The notes below the pieces were generated by a model. That model was not told where the DNA came from. It made no database searches and worked only from the letters and a program-made list of their open reading frames with translations. Positions 24,937 to 31,136 of a stretch of 37,631 nt of DNA are shown here, in pieces; the first letter of the stretch is position 1; each line of letters opens with the position of its first letter. A program made the position numbers and the translations under genes. The DNA lies in the NCBI GenBank assembly GCA_949290515.1, contig CASERZ010000013.1, positions 1 through 37,631 of the forward strand, read 5' to 3'. The DNA is from an uncultured Christensenella sp. (GTDB lineage Bacteria; Bacillota; Clostridia; Christensenellales; UBA3700).

Positions 24937-26829
24937 TCATTTGATGATTGGTTGTTTTTTCATTTTTCTAGCCGGCGTGATATAAGTTACGCTGTTGGCG
25001 GGTATAGTCATCGTGATATGGTAGGGATGTCCGTGCATATTTCCCTTTACCGCCGTGTAACGTACGCTTTCGCTTTCGCCGCCGTACTTCTTGTCATCGC
25101 TAGTGAGCGCAACTTTGTATACGCGCTTTTCGGGTACGCCCATACTGTAATTTTCGCGCTTTACGGGCGAGAAGTTGACTACCGCAATAGTGTAGTTGCC
25201 CTCTCCGTCGCTTCTCATAAACGAAACTATATTCTGAGTATTGTCGTCAACGCATATCCACTTAAAGCCGTCATAGGTCGTGTCGAGATAGTACATCTCT
25301 CTGTGCGCAAGATAGTATTTGTTGAGGTCTTTTACAAACTCGTGAAGCTTGTTGTGGCTGTCGTAATCGAGCAAAAACCAGTCAAGCTGTTTTTGATAGT
25401 CCCATTCTATAAACTGTCCGAATTCCCCGCCCATAAACAAAAGCTTCTTGCCTGGGTGCGCCATAGTAAATCCGAAAAACGCCTTAAGCCCGTTGAATTT
25501 ATCGTTGTATTCTCCCGGCATCTTGTTGAGTAGCGAGCACTTGCCGTGCACTACCTCGTCGTGCGAGAGAGGCAAAATGTAATTTTCGCTGTATGCGTAA
25601 GTTATCGAAAAAGTAATCTTGTTGTGATTGTCCTTTCTGAAGAAAGGGTCCAGCACGATATAACTGAGCATATCGTTCATCCAACCCATATTCCACTTGA
25701 AGTTGAAACCCAGTCCGTTGTCGTGCGCAGGCTTGGTTACGTTGGGAAAAGCCGTTGACTCCTCGGCTATCATCAGAAGCCCCTTGAACTTGGTAAGCAT
25801 ATGAGTGTTGAGCTTCTTGAGAAAATCTATCGCTTCGAGATTGTAATTACCTCCGAAGACGTTGGGACGCCACTCTCCTCCGCGTCTGTTGTAATCGAGA
25901 TAAAGCATAGACGCAACCGCGTCAACCCTTATACCGTCGATATGATATTCGCTTACCCAGAAATCCGCCGACGATACGAGGAAAGACTGCACTTCTTTTT
26001 TGCCGTAGTCGAATACTCTCGTACCCCACTCCTTATGCTCTTGTTTCAAAGGGTCGGAATACTCATAGCAAGCCGTACCGTCAAATTCGTACAATCCGAA
26101 TTCGTCCTTGGGAAAATGCGCACATACCCAGTCGAGTATTACGCCGATTTTGTTCTTGTGACACTTGTTGACAAAATACTTGAAGTCGTCAGGCGTGCCG
26201 TAACGCGAGGTAGGCGCAAACATACCGCTTACCTGATATCCCCAGCTACCCTCGAAAGGATATTCGCTGATAGGCAGAATCTCTATGTGCGTATATCCCA
26301 TTTCCTTGACGTAATCGACAAGCTCGTCCGCCAAATCCTTGTAGTTGAGTATATTGCCGTCGGCATATCTTCTCCAGCTGCCCAGATGCACTTCGTATAT
26401 GTTGATAGGCGCGCGGAAAGGGTCATACTTTTCTCTCTCGCTCAGCCACGACTTGTCCGTCCACTTGAATTGGGATTTGTAGAGCTTGGACGCATTTGCG
26501 GGAGACGTCTCGCTGTGACGTGCATAGGGGTCGGCTTTAAGACGCAATTTCCCGTCAGGAGCCTCTATGCTGTACTTATAAATATCGTAAATCTTCAGCC
26601 CCTCGACAAAACACTCCCATATACCGTCGCTTATTTTGTACATAGGGTTTTTATCTCTGTTCCAGTCATTGAAATCGCCGACTACGCTCACAGACTTCGC
26701 GTTGGGCGCCCATACGCGGAAACGCCAGCCTTCTCTGCCGTCGCATACCGTCTCGTGGGGTGACATAAATCTGTAAGTTTCGTAGTTAGTGCCTTCGTGG
26801 AACAAATACAAGGGTATCTTTTTGTCCAA
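24937..26829 (-). CDS. glgB: 1,4-alpha-glucan branching enzyme
   Basis: This GH13 branching enzyme introduces alpha-1,6 links into glycogen. It has 630 aa with an N-terminal CBM48 (FRVWAPNAKSVSVVGDFNDW, about 37-56) and a catalytic barrel with GIRVDAVASMLYLDY (nucleophile Asp, about 304-318), IAEESTAFP (Glu, about 357-365) and LPLSHDEVVHGK (about 423-434). The start is a TTG at 26829 behind AAGGAG; the next in-frame ATG (residue 22) would cut into the conserved N-terminus. It heads the glgB-C-D-A run with its own promoter. The short N-terminus (no extra N1 module) is common in Firmicutes. Confidence 0.96.
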   Translation of the reverse strand: MDKKIPLYLFHEGTNYETYRFMSPHETVCDGREGWRFRVWAPNAKSVSVVGDFNDWNRDKNPMYKISDGIWECFVEGLKIYDIYKYSIEAPDGKLRLKADPYARHSETSPANASKLYKSQFKWTDKSWLSEREKYDPFRAPINIYEVHLGSWRRYADGNILNYKDLADELVDYVKEMGYTHIEILPISEYPFEGSWGYQVSGMFAPTSRYGTPDDFKYFVNKCHKNKIGVILDWVCAHFPKDEFGLYEFDGTACYEYSDPLKQEHKEWGTRVFDYGKKEVQSFLVSSADFWVSEYHIDGIRVDAVASMLYLDYNRRGGEWRPNVFGGNYNLEAIDFLKKLNTHMLTKFKGLLMIAEESTAFPNVTKPAHDNGLGFNFKWNMGWMNDMLSYIVLDPFFRKDNHNKITFSITYAYSENYILPLSHDEVVHGKCSLLNKMPGEYNDKFNGLKAFFGFTMAHPGKKLLFMGGEFGQFIEWDYQKQLDWFLLDYDSHNKLHEFVKDLNKYYLAHREMYYLDTTYDGFKWICVDDNTQNIVSFMRSDGEGNYTIAVVNFSPVKRENYSMGVPEKRVYKVALTSDDKKYGGESESVRYTAVKGNMHGHPYHITMTIPANSVTYITPARKMKKQPIIK

Positions 26830-26858
26830 TGCTCTTTCTCCTTATCGTTGCTAATAAA

Positions 26859-26887
26859 ATTATATCATAATATTTTTTAATATACAA
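26859..26887 (-). promoter_or_regulatory. glgB (glgBCDA) promoter
   Basis: Minus-strand TTGTAT (26882-26887), 17-nt spacer ending TGA, and TATAAT (26859-26864), so it has both a -35 and an extended -10. The downstream flank resembles that of the glgP promoter. Confidence 0.8.
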
Positions 26888-27266
26888 TACCCAATTTGTT
26901 AAGTTTAAGGGATTTTTAGCGGATTATAAGGAAGAATTTCGCCTGAAAAAATCTTCCTTAAAGCCAAGCCTGCATTTTTCCTTTATTATGCCGCATTGTA
27001 GACTATATCACAATCGCACCTGCCGTGACGGCTATTATAACCGATTTTTGTTGAGTATGTTACAGTTTGCCGTTTAAATACCTTTTTTTAGCAATATTTT
27101 TTCTTTTATAAGAATTTATAAAACCGATTTTGTTAAGAATACCCTTTTCCGAATACTCTTATCCGCCCCGGTCAGTTCCCTTTCTGAATTATTATATTTA
27201 TTACTATATCTAAAATTTTTATCAATATTAATCTTTCTTTATTTTTTGATTTTTTGTCGCAATCGT
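26888..27266. other. AT-rich divergent intergenic region with hairpin and direct repeat
   Basis: No gene is seen here. A perfect 9-bp inverted repeat TAAGGAAGA/TCTTCCTTA (26927-26960, 16-nt loop) lies upstream of glgB. A direct repeat AACCGATTTT(T)GTT, followed by variable A/G-AG-A/T-AT, begins at 27039 and recurs at 27122, 83 bp apart. Either may be regulatory; neither matches a motif I know. Confidence 0.4.
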
Positions 27267-27295
27267 TTGCATTACGCGCCCGCAAGGAGTATAAC
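27267..27295 (+). promoter_or_regulatory. Promoter for the MATE gene
   Basis: TTGCAT (27267-27272), 17-nt GC-rich spacer, TATAAC (27290-27295), about 45 nt before the start. Confidence 0.65.
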
Positions 27296-27341
27296 ATTAT
27301 AGGGTAATTATGGGACCTTCTAACGCAAAGGAGAATTTTCT

Positions 27342-28766
27342 ATGAAAGATATGTCCTCGGGCAAGCCTTTAAGAGTTTTGTACGCTTTTGCAATTCCTAT
27401 GATTATCTCCGTGCTGTTTCAGCAATTTTACAATATAGCGGACAGCTTGATAGCGGGCAATTTCATTCACGACGGCGGAGGCGCGCTCGCTGCTGTCAAT
27501 GCCGCTTACCCCGTAACAGTAGTTTTCATAGCGATAGGCAACGGCTTCGGCGTGGGAGGCAGCGTGGTAATATCGCGTATCTTCGGCTCACGCAATTATT
27601 CGCGTACCAAGCTCTGCATCTCCACAGCAATTATCAACATAATTATCTTTGCAATACTCTTTACCGTGCTCGGCGTTTTTACGTCAAAGCCCCTTTTGTC
27701 GCTGATGAATTCCGAGGACCTAGGCGAAACGGTCTTTCAACAAAGCGTAGATTATCTCAATATCTATATCTACGGTCTGACCTTCCTCTTCCTCTATAAC
27801 GTAGTCAGCTCCATATTCCAAGCCCTGGGCAATTCAAACACTCCTCTTTGGCTGCTTATCGGCTCAACGATATTCAACGTAATAATCGACATAATCTTCG
27901 TCAAATACTGCAATATGGGCGTCAAGGGTCTTGCGTGGGGTACTTTTATAGCGCAAGGCATAGCAAGTCTTGTATCTCTTTTGCTCCTCGTACTGCATCT
28001 GAGAAAACTTCCCAAAGAAGATATGCACGACGAAAACGAACAAATAGAAGGAGTCAAAGCGCAAATACACTCGCATAAACTCCTTGAAAACAAAGCCTTT
28101 TCCATTTCGATATGGTCGAGCATTATGCTTATGGCTATTCCCAGCATACTTCAAAACTCCACCGTATCAATCGGTCAGCTCTTCGTGCAAAGCTTAATCA
28201 ACTCTTTCTCGAGCGCAAACCTCGTAGCTGCATACGGCTCGGCTTTTAAAATCAACTATATTATCATATCCGTATTCACGACCATATCCAACGCCATCGC
28301 GACTTTTACCTCGCAAAATATAGGCGCGAGACGTATGGACAGAGCAAAACAAGGTCTTAAAGGCGGACTTTTGAGCACTGTTATTATCGCACTGGTTTCT
28401 ACGGCAATATACTTGATTTTCGCGCGCGGACTCGTATCGGTATTCACAAGCGACAACAACGAAGAGATAATATCCATAGGCGCACAATTCCTCTATATAC
28501 TCGCGCCCTTCTACGTACTCGTATGCGTGAAGATAACCTTCGACGGATTTATAAGAGGCGCAGGCGATATGATAAGCTTTACCGTCAGCACTATGACCGA
28601 CCTTATCGTCAGAGTGGGACTGAGCTATCTGTTTGTAAAAGCCTGTCACTTGGGCTATGTATCGATATGGTGGAGCTGGCCGATAGGCTGGGCACTGGGT
28701 ACACTCGCTTCGGTATTGTTTTATGTGTCGAAGAGGTGGCAGAAGACGGCACAGAAAAAACTATAA
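27342..28766 (+). CDS. MATE family efflux transporter
   Basis: This is a 474-aa multidrug-and-toxin-extrusion-type antiporter in the cytoplasmic membrane. It has 12 hydrophobic segments in two homologous halves, and the opening GKPLRVLYAFAIPMIISVLFQ (split: AIPMIISVLFQQFYN, about 17-31) is typical of the clostridial NorM/DinF-like branch. AVNAAYPV, GNGFGVGG and GAGDMISF are characteristic. AAAGGAGAA precedes the ATG. The substrate is unknown. The stop codon is followed after one base by a diverged copy of the repeat also found after alkaline phosphatase and tetR, which here would serve as its terminator. Confidence 0.93.
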   Translation: MKDMSSGKPLRVLYAFAIPMIISVLFQQFYNIADSLIAGNFIHDGGGALAAVNAAYPVTVVFIAIGNGFGVGGSVVISRIFGSRNYSRTKLCISTAIINIIIFAILFTVLGVFTSKPLLSLMNSEDLGETVFQQSVDYLNIYIYGLTFLFLYNVVSSIFQALGNSNTPLWLLIGSTIFNVIIDIIFVKYCNMGVKGLAWGTFIAQGIASLVSLLLLVLHLRKLPKEDMHDENEQIEGVKAQIHSHKLLENKAFSISIWSSIMLMAIPSILQNSTVSIGQLFVQSLINSFSSANLVAAYGSAFKINYIIISVFTTISNAIATFTSQNIGARRMDRAKQGLKGGLLSTVIIALVSTAIYLIFARGLVSVFTSDNNEEIISIGAQFLYILAPFYVLVCVKITFDGFIRGAGDMISFTVSTMTDLIVRVGLSYLFVKACHLGYVSIWWSWPIGWALGTLASVLFYVSKRWQKTAQKKL

Positions 28767-28767
28767 C

Positions 28768-28826
28768 GGCGACCTTGTATAAGGGCGCGCCTTTTCCTTT
28801 TATCTACGACGCTCCTACTCAGTCAC
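28768..28826 (+). repeat. Stop-codon-abutting repeat, copy R2 (after MATE)
   Basis: GGCGACC-TT-GTATA-AGGG-CGC then a T-rich stretch, CGACGCTC and CTCAGTCAC. It aligns without gaps to the minus-strand R0 element at about 45 of 59 positions. The hairpin arms differ together (CCGC/GCGG in R0, CCTT/AGGG here), so pairing is kept. It begins one base after the MATE stop and looks like the gene's terminator (TTTTCCTTTT tail). Confidence 0.7.
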
Positions 28827-28903
28827 GGTTCGCTCACCTCGACAAAATAGGCGTATGTACAAAGGTTTTTGCACATACTGCCCAAAATGTCGGGTTTGCT
28901 CAA

Positions 28904-28960
28904 TACCGACCAAACGAAACGGTATATATTAGCTAAAGCAAATATAACCGTTTGTCGGTA
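28904..28960. repeat. Long imperfect inverted repeat
   Basis: TACCGAC...TATATATT pairs with AATATAACCG...GTCGGTA (about 20 pairs with a 6-nt bulge). It sits inside the gene-free repeat island, between the two parts of the R2 element, and may be an insertion into it. No encoded protein is seen. Confidence 0.5.
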
Positions 28961-29002
28961 CTATTTTCAAGCGGATATTATTATATCGTGCTCCTGTCGT
29001 AG

Positions 29003-29070
29003 TCGGTCTTGAAAAAGAAAAAATCACACCCTTCTCCAAGGTCGCACGGAGCTGGTAATATAAAAGTTTC
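29003..29070 (+). repeat. Distal part of the R2 repeat, related to minus-strand 30160-30090
   Basis: The segment with CGGTCTTGAAAAAG, an A-rich stretch, ATCAC and then GGTAATA closely follows the minus-strand sequence continuing out of copy R1 (CGGTCTTGAAAAAG, AAAAATCACGCC, GGTAATAAA). This shows the full repeat is much longer than its 59-bp head and that R2 was interrupted. A G9 homopolymer follows at 29084-29092. From 29101 to 29244 I see no gene. Confidence 0.55.
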
Positions 29071-29244
29071 CGCGCTCGCACGAGGGGGGGGGTTATATTT
29101 TAAGTCGCACGAAGTTTTTATATAATATAGTTGTATGCCATTTCCTTATCTATGCCCGCGCAATTAGATTATTATATTTTTCTTTTTCGCTTGCCGTAAA
29201 TTCACGTAAAAGCAAAGTTAAATACCGTATATATTATAAAATAA

Positions 29245-29285
29245 TAATTTATACAATTTACTTAAGGCTTAAATTGTATAAATTA
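29245..29285. repeat. AT-rich palindromic repeat, copy 2
   Basis: A perfect 16-bp inverted repeat (TAATTTATACAATTTA and its complement) with the 9-nt loop cttaaggct. It shares orientation and loop with copies at 14218 and 29794. A GC-rich stretch (acgcgcatacgcgcaa) and the XRE terminator follow it, an arrangement also seen after copy 3. Confidence 0.85.
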
Positions 29286-29319
29286 GACGGCTTTAACGCG
29301 CATACGCGCAATTACGCAT

Positions 29320-29347
29320 AAAAAAACCGCCCTTTAAGAGCGGTTTT
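29320..29347 (-). terminator. Terminator of the XRE gene
   Basis: Minus-strand AACCGCTC/GGGCGGTT stem with TTAA loop followed by TTTTTTT, about 20 nt past the XRE stop. Confidence 0.9.
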
Positions 29348-29364
29348 CGCTAATAATTTTATGC

Positions 29365-29577
29365 TTATTCTTCCAATCCTGCAAGCCAGTCTATAGACAC
29401 GTCGAAAAATTTTGCAATCGCAATAAGTTTTGACAGCGTAGGCTCGCATTTGTTTAATTCCCAAAGACTTATTACAGATTTACCTACGTCCAAAGCCTTG
29501 GCAAGCGCGACCTGTCCTAACCCGCGCTCCAGCCTTAACTCTTTTAATTTTTCTCCGAAAGTCGATTTTGTTTCCAT
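29365..29577 (-). CDS. Small XRE-family HTH regulator
   Basis: This is a 70-aa single-domain Cro/CI-type DNA-binding protein. The helix-turn-helix covers residues 8-66: FGEKLKELRLERGLGQVALA, then LDVGKSVISLWELNK (recognition region) and EPTLSKLIAIAKFFDVSID. It has no sensor or dimerisation domain beyond the fold. The longer frame to 29670 runs through the operator region, so I chose the ATG at 29577, where the protein starts METKSTFG as in relatives. No clear ribosome site precedes it. It faces a predicted structured RNA, with two near-identical operator-like sites between. The locus is flanked by palindromic repeats, and autoregulation is likely. Confidence 0.9.
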   Translation of the reverse strand: METKSTFGEKLKELRLERGLGQVALAKALDVGKSVISLWELNKCEPTLSKLIAIAKFFDVSIDWLAGLEE

Positions 29578-29586
29578 AATTATATT

Positions 29587-29605
29587 TTTCCATAATATTG
29601 GGAAA
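29587..29605. promoter_or_regulatory. Operator-like site 2 (XRE proximal)
   Basis: TTTCCATAATATTGGGAAA: TTTCC and GGAAA half-sites separated by 9 nt. It matches site 1 at 16 of 19 positions and lies 10 bp from the XRE start codon, suitable for autorepression. Confidence 0.65.
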
Positions 29606-29610
29606 AATAC

Positions 29611-29640
29611 TTGACTTTCCAGTATATTGGGATATACAAT
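29611..29640 (+). promoter_or_regulatory. Plus-strand promoter facing away from XRE
   Basis: TTGACT (29611-29616), 18-nt spacer, TACAAT (29635-29640). The spacer is exactly filled by operator-like site 1, so binding there should block this promoter. Confidence 0.6.
29616..29634. promoter_or_regulatory. Operator-like site 1
   Basis: TTTCCAGTATATTGGGATA, 16 of 19 identical to site 2, 29 bp apart start to start (just under three helical turns). It lies within the spacer of the plus-strand promoter. Confidence 0.65.
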
Positions 29641-29646
29641 AAGATT

Positions 29647-29786
29647 ATATTGAACATTCATATATTGCATTGTTGTATCGAGAGGAGGAAACCTCGATAA
29701 TTATTTTAAGAGGTTGATGCAATATAAGCAGTATTTGAATAATTAAGAGAAGATGCTTTATCTAATCAAGGTAGGCATCTTTTTAA
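29647..29786 (+). ncRNA. Predicted structured small RNA divergent from XRE
   Basis: A plus-strand transcript of about 140 nt is predicted from the promoter at 29611-29640 to the terminator at 29750-29786. A perfect 9-bp closing stem ATATTGCAT/ATGCAATAT (29662-29670 with 29717-29725) encloses a hairpin ATCGAG/CTCGAT (29677-29698). The loop of that hairpin displays AGGAGG, a ribosome-binding sequence with no start codon close by. A 9-codon frame encoding MQYKQYLNN starts at 29717 after AAGAGG, with its ATG inside the closing stem. It may be a regulatory RNA, a leader or micropeptide mRNA, or an RNA antitoxin-like element. No known family is recognised. Confidence 0.45.
29750..29786 (+). terminator. 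Terminator of the predicted RNA
   Basis: AAGATGC (29750-29756) pairs with GCATCTT (29775-29781), followed by TTTT and AT-rich sequence; the loop is 18 nt. Confidence 0.65.
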
Positions 29787-29793
29787 TATATCA

Positions 29794-29834
29794 TAATTAA
29801 TACAATTTACATAAGGCTTAAATTGTATTAATTA
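29794..29834. repeat. AT-rich palindromic repeat, copy 3
   Basis: A perfect 16-bp inverted repeat (TAATTAATACAATTTA and complement) with the 9-nt loop cataaggct. Relative to copy 2, an arm base pair is swapped on both sides (T-A to A-T), keeping the palindrome perfect. It is a direct repeat of copy 2, 549 bp away, bracketing the XRE locus. Confidence 0.85.
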
Positions 29835-29870
29835 GAGATAATCTATCGTGCGTACACGCATATACTCGCA

Positions 29871-29911
29871 AAAACTTCCCTGCTTTCAGGGGGTTTTTCT
29901 TTATTTTTTTT
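29871..29911 (+). terminator. Terminator-like hairpin after palindrome copy 3
   Basis: CTTCCCTG-CTTT-CAGGGGG followed by TTTTTCTTTATTTTTTTT. A GC-rich gcgtacacgc stretch links it to the palindrome, mirroring the layout after copy 2. Confidence 0.65.
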
Positions 29912-29927
29912 ACTGATTTATATTCAT

Positions 29928-30142
29928 ACCGAGCGCGAAAGGCGCGTTTAGCTGTGCCCCGCGCGTTTGGAGAGTGCTGTGATTTTGCGAATTCTCGGCG
30001 GTCGTCCCGAATCCTGAGCGTACTAAACAGTCATAATATATGTAATTTAAATATATATGCTCACGCATATGCAACGAATGGCAGACATATTTATTACCTA
30101 CTCTGAGCGAGCGCGAAGAGTGGCGTGATTTTTGCTTTTTCA
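29928..30142 (-). repeat. Distal, degenerate part of repeat R1
   Basis: This stretch contains further variants of the repeat's core words: CCGAGCGCGAAAGGCGC (29929-29945) and GAGCGAGCGCGAAGAGTGGCG (30104-30124), and paired GAGTG-G/C-TGTGATTTT-type segments. No plausible gene is present. It is continuous with copy R1 and related to 29003-29070 on the opposite strand. Confidence 0.55.
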
Positions 30143-30235
30143 AGACCGAGCGCGAAAGGCGCATACTTTGCGTATGTAACTGAGCGCGAGTGTCGCAGAA
30201 AAAATAAAAGGCGCGCCGCTATGCGCGCTCGCCTT
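30143..30235 (-). repeat. Stop-codon-abutting repeat, copy R1 (after tetR)
   Basis: This copy shares 55 of 57 bases with positions 4-60 of the window. Read on the minus strand it begins GGCGAGC two bases after the tetR stop and forms a terminator-like AAAAGGC...GCCTTTTATTTTTT hairpin. The conserved tail with CTCAGTTACATACGCAAAG follows. Two GAGCGCGA words lie 36 bp apart inside it. Confidence 0.8.
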
Positions 30236-30805
30236 TTATTCCCAGAATTGCTTCCCGCCATACATCATAAAATACTGCGAAAGTTTCGCCATCTCTTCGG
30301 GAGATTCGATAAAACCGTCGTAAACCCACTTTTCGAGAAGGGCTTTGATACCTGCGACAAGATAGACGCTGTAATAGTCGCAATTACGGGAATCGTCGTC
30401 TTTGGCACGAACTATCCAGCTGTCGAAACAGAATTTCTCGAGAGATTTTTCAAGATGTCTTCCGAAACCGCTGTCGCAATTAGGACTGAAAAGTATGTAG
30501 GCTATGTCATAATTTTCTTTTACGAATTTGTAGAGATTGACAAAACTCTTGGCGGGATTGAAACTCTCGTTGTCCTTGATGAGAATGCTCTTCATATTGT
30601 CTATAAACTCATTACCTATCTGCTCGAGCATATCGTAAGGGTCACGGTAATGCAAATAGAACGTTGCCCTGTTGACGTCGGCAAGCTCGGCCAGCTCTCT
30701 GACGGATATATTATTGACGCTTTTGGTGGCTATGAGTTCCTTTAGCGCGCACAAAAGCTGCTGCTGGGTACGTTTGAAACGTCTGTCCTTCTTAGTTTTA
30801 TCCAT
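30236..30805 (-). CDS. TetR/AcrR family regulator
   Basis: This 189-aa protein has an N-terminal TetR helix-turn-helix (about 10-58: TQQQLLCALKELI, ISVRELAELADVNRATFYLHY) and a C-terminal ligand domain of the DhaS/YhgD-like type. It is probably a dimeric repressor. GGAGGGG precedes the ATG at 30805. It is divergent from the glycosyltransferase-acyltransferase pair across a 331-bp spacer, so it may control that lipid module, but no inverted repeat there is clearly its operator. The stop codon is followed after two bases by repeat copy R1. Confidence 0.92.
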   Translation of the reverse strand: MDKTKKDRRFKRTQQQLLCALKELIATKSVNNISVRELAELADVNRATFYLHYRDPYDMLEQIGNEFIDNMKSILIKDNESFNPAKSFVNLYKFVKENYDIAYILFSPNCDSGFGRHLEKSLEKFCFDSWIVRAKDDDSRNCDYYSVYLVAGIKALLEKWVYDGFIESPEEMAKLSQYFMMYGGKQFWE

Positions 30806-30934
30806 AAATTCCCCTCCGAAAAATTTTTTTACATATTTCTATTTTTTACCATTATTTCGGCTTTATTAACTCAATATAAACTATCTGTTAACTATTTATT
30901 AACCCACAACAATTTGCCAAAAATGTGGCATAAT

Positions 30935-30944
30935 AATGTACATT
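30935..30944. promoter_or_regulatory. Palindrome AATGTACATT in the tetR-glycosyltransferase spacer
   Basis: A perfect 10-bp palindrome in the divergent region, flanked by GCCAAAAATGTGGC. It could be a TetR operator, though it lies upstream of both candidate start regions rather than over the plus-strand promoter. The rest of the 331-bp spacer is AT-rich, with several TTAAC words near tetR. Confidence 0.3.
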
Positions 30945-31002
30945 TTAATACCTTTATGTCGAATATTATACATTTCAAGCACAAATGGACTTGTTTTTTA
31001 GA

Positions 31003-31031
31003 TTGATAATTTGTTGTGTTTAGCTTATAAT
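31003..31031 (+). promoter_or_regulatory. Promoter of the glycosyltransferase-acyltransferase operon
   Basis: TTGATA (31003-31008), 17-nt spacer, perfect TATAAT (31026-31031), leaving a leader of about 100 nt. Confidence 0.8.
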
Positions 31032-31136
31032 AAGAATAGTAAATTAATTGATAAAAGTCAATTACAATTTGCAAAATTCTGCACCTTTACAATTTACCTT
31101 TCTTATAAGTACATACTGCAACTGTAAGGAGGTTAT

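Noticed and set aside
28523..28936. 137-aa plus-strand ORF overlapping the end of MATE
   Set aside because: It is in another frame of MATE and continues into the R2 repeat; no ribosome site.
29910..30164. 84-aa minus-strand ORF in the repeat island
   Set aside because: It is made of the repeat sequence, has no ribosome site and no recognisable domain.
29928..30235. GAGCGCGA words as a CRISPR array
   Set aside because: Spacing is irregular, the units are degenerate and GC-rich, no uniform spacers exist and no cas gene is in the window.
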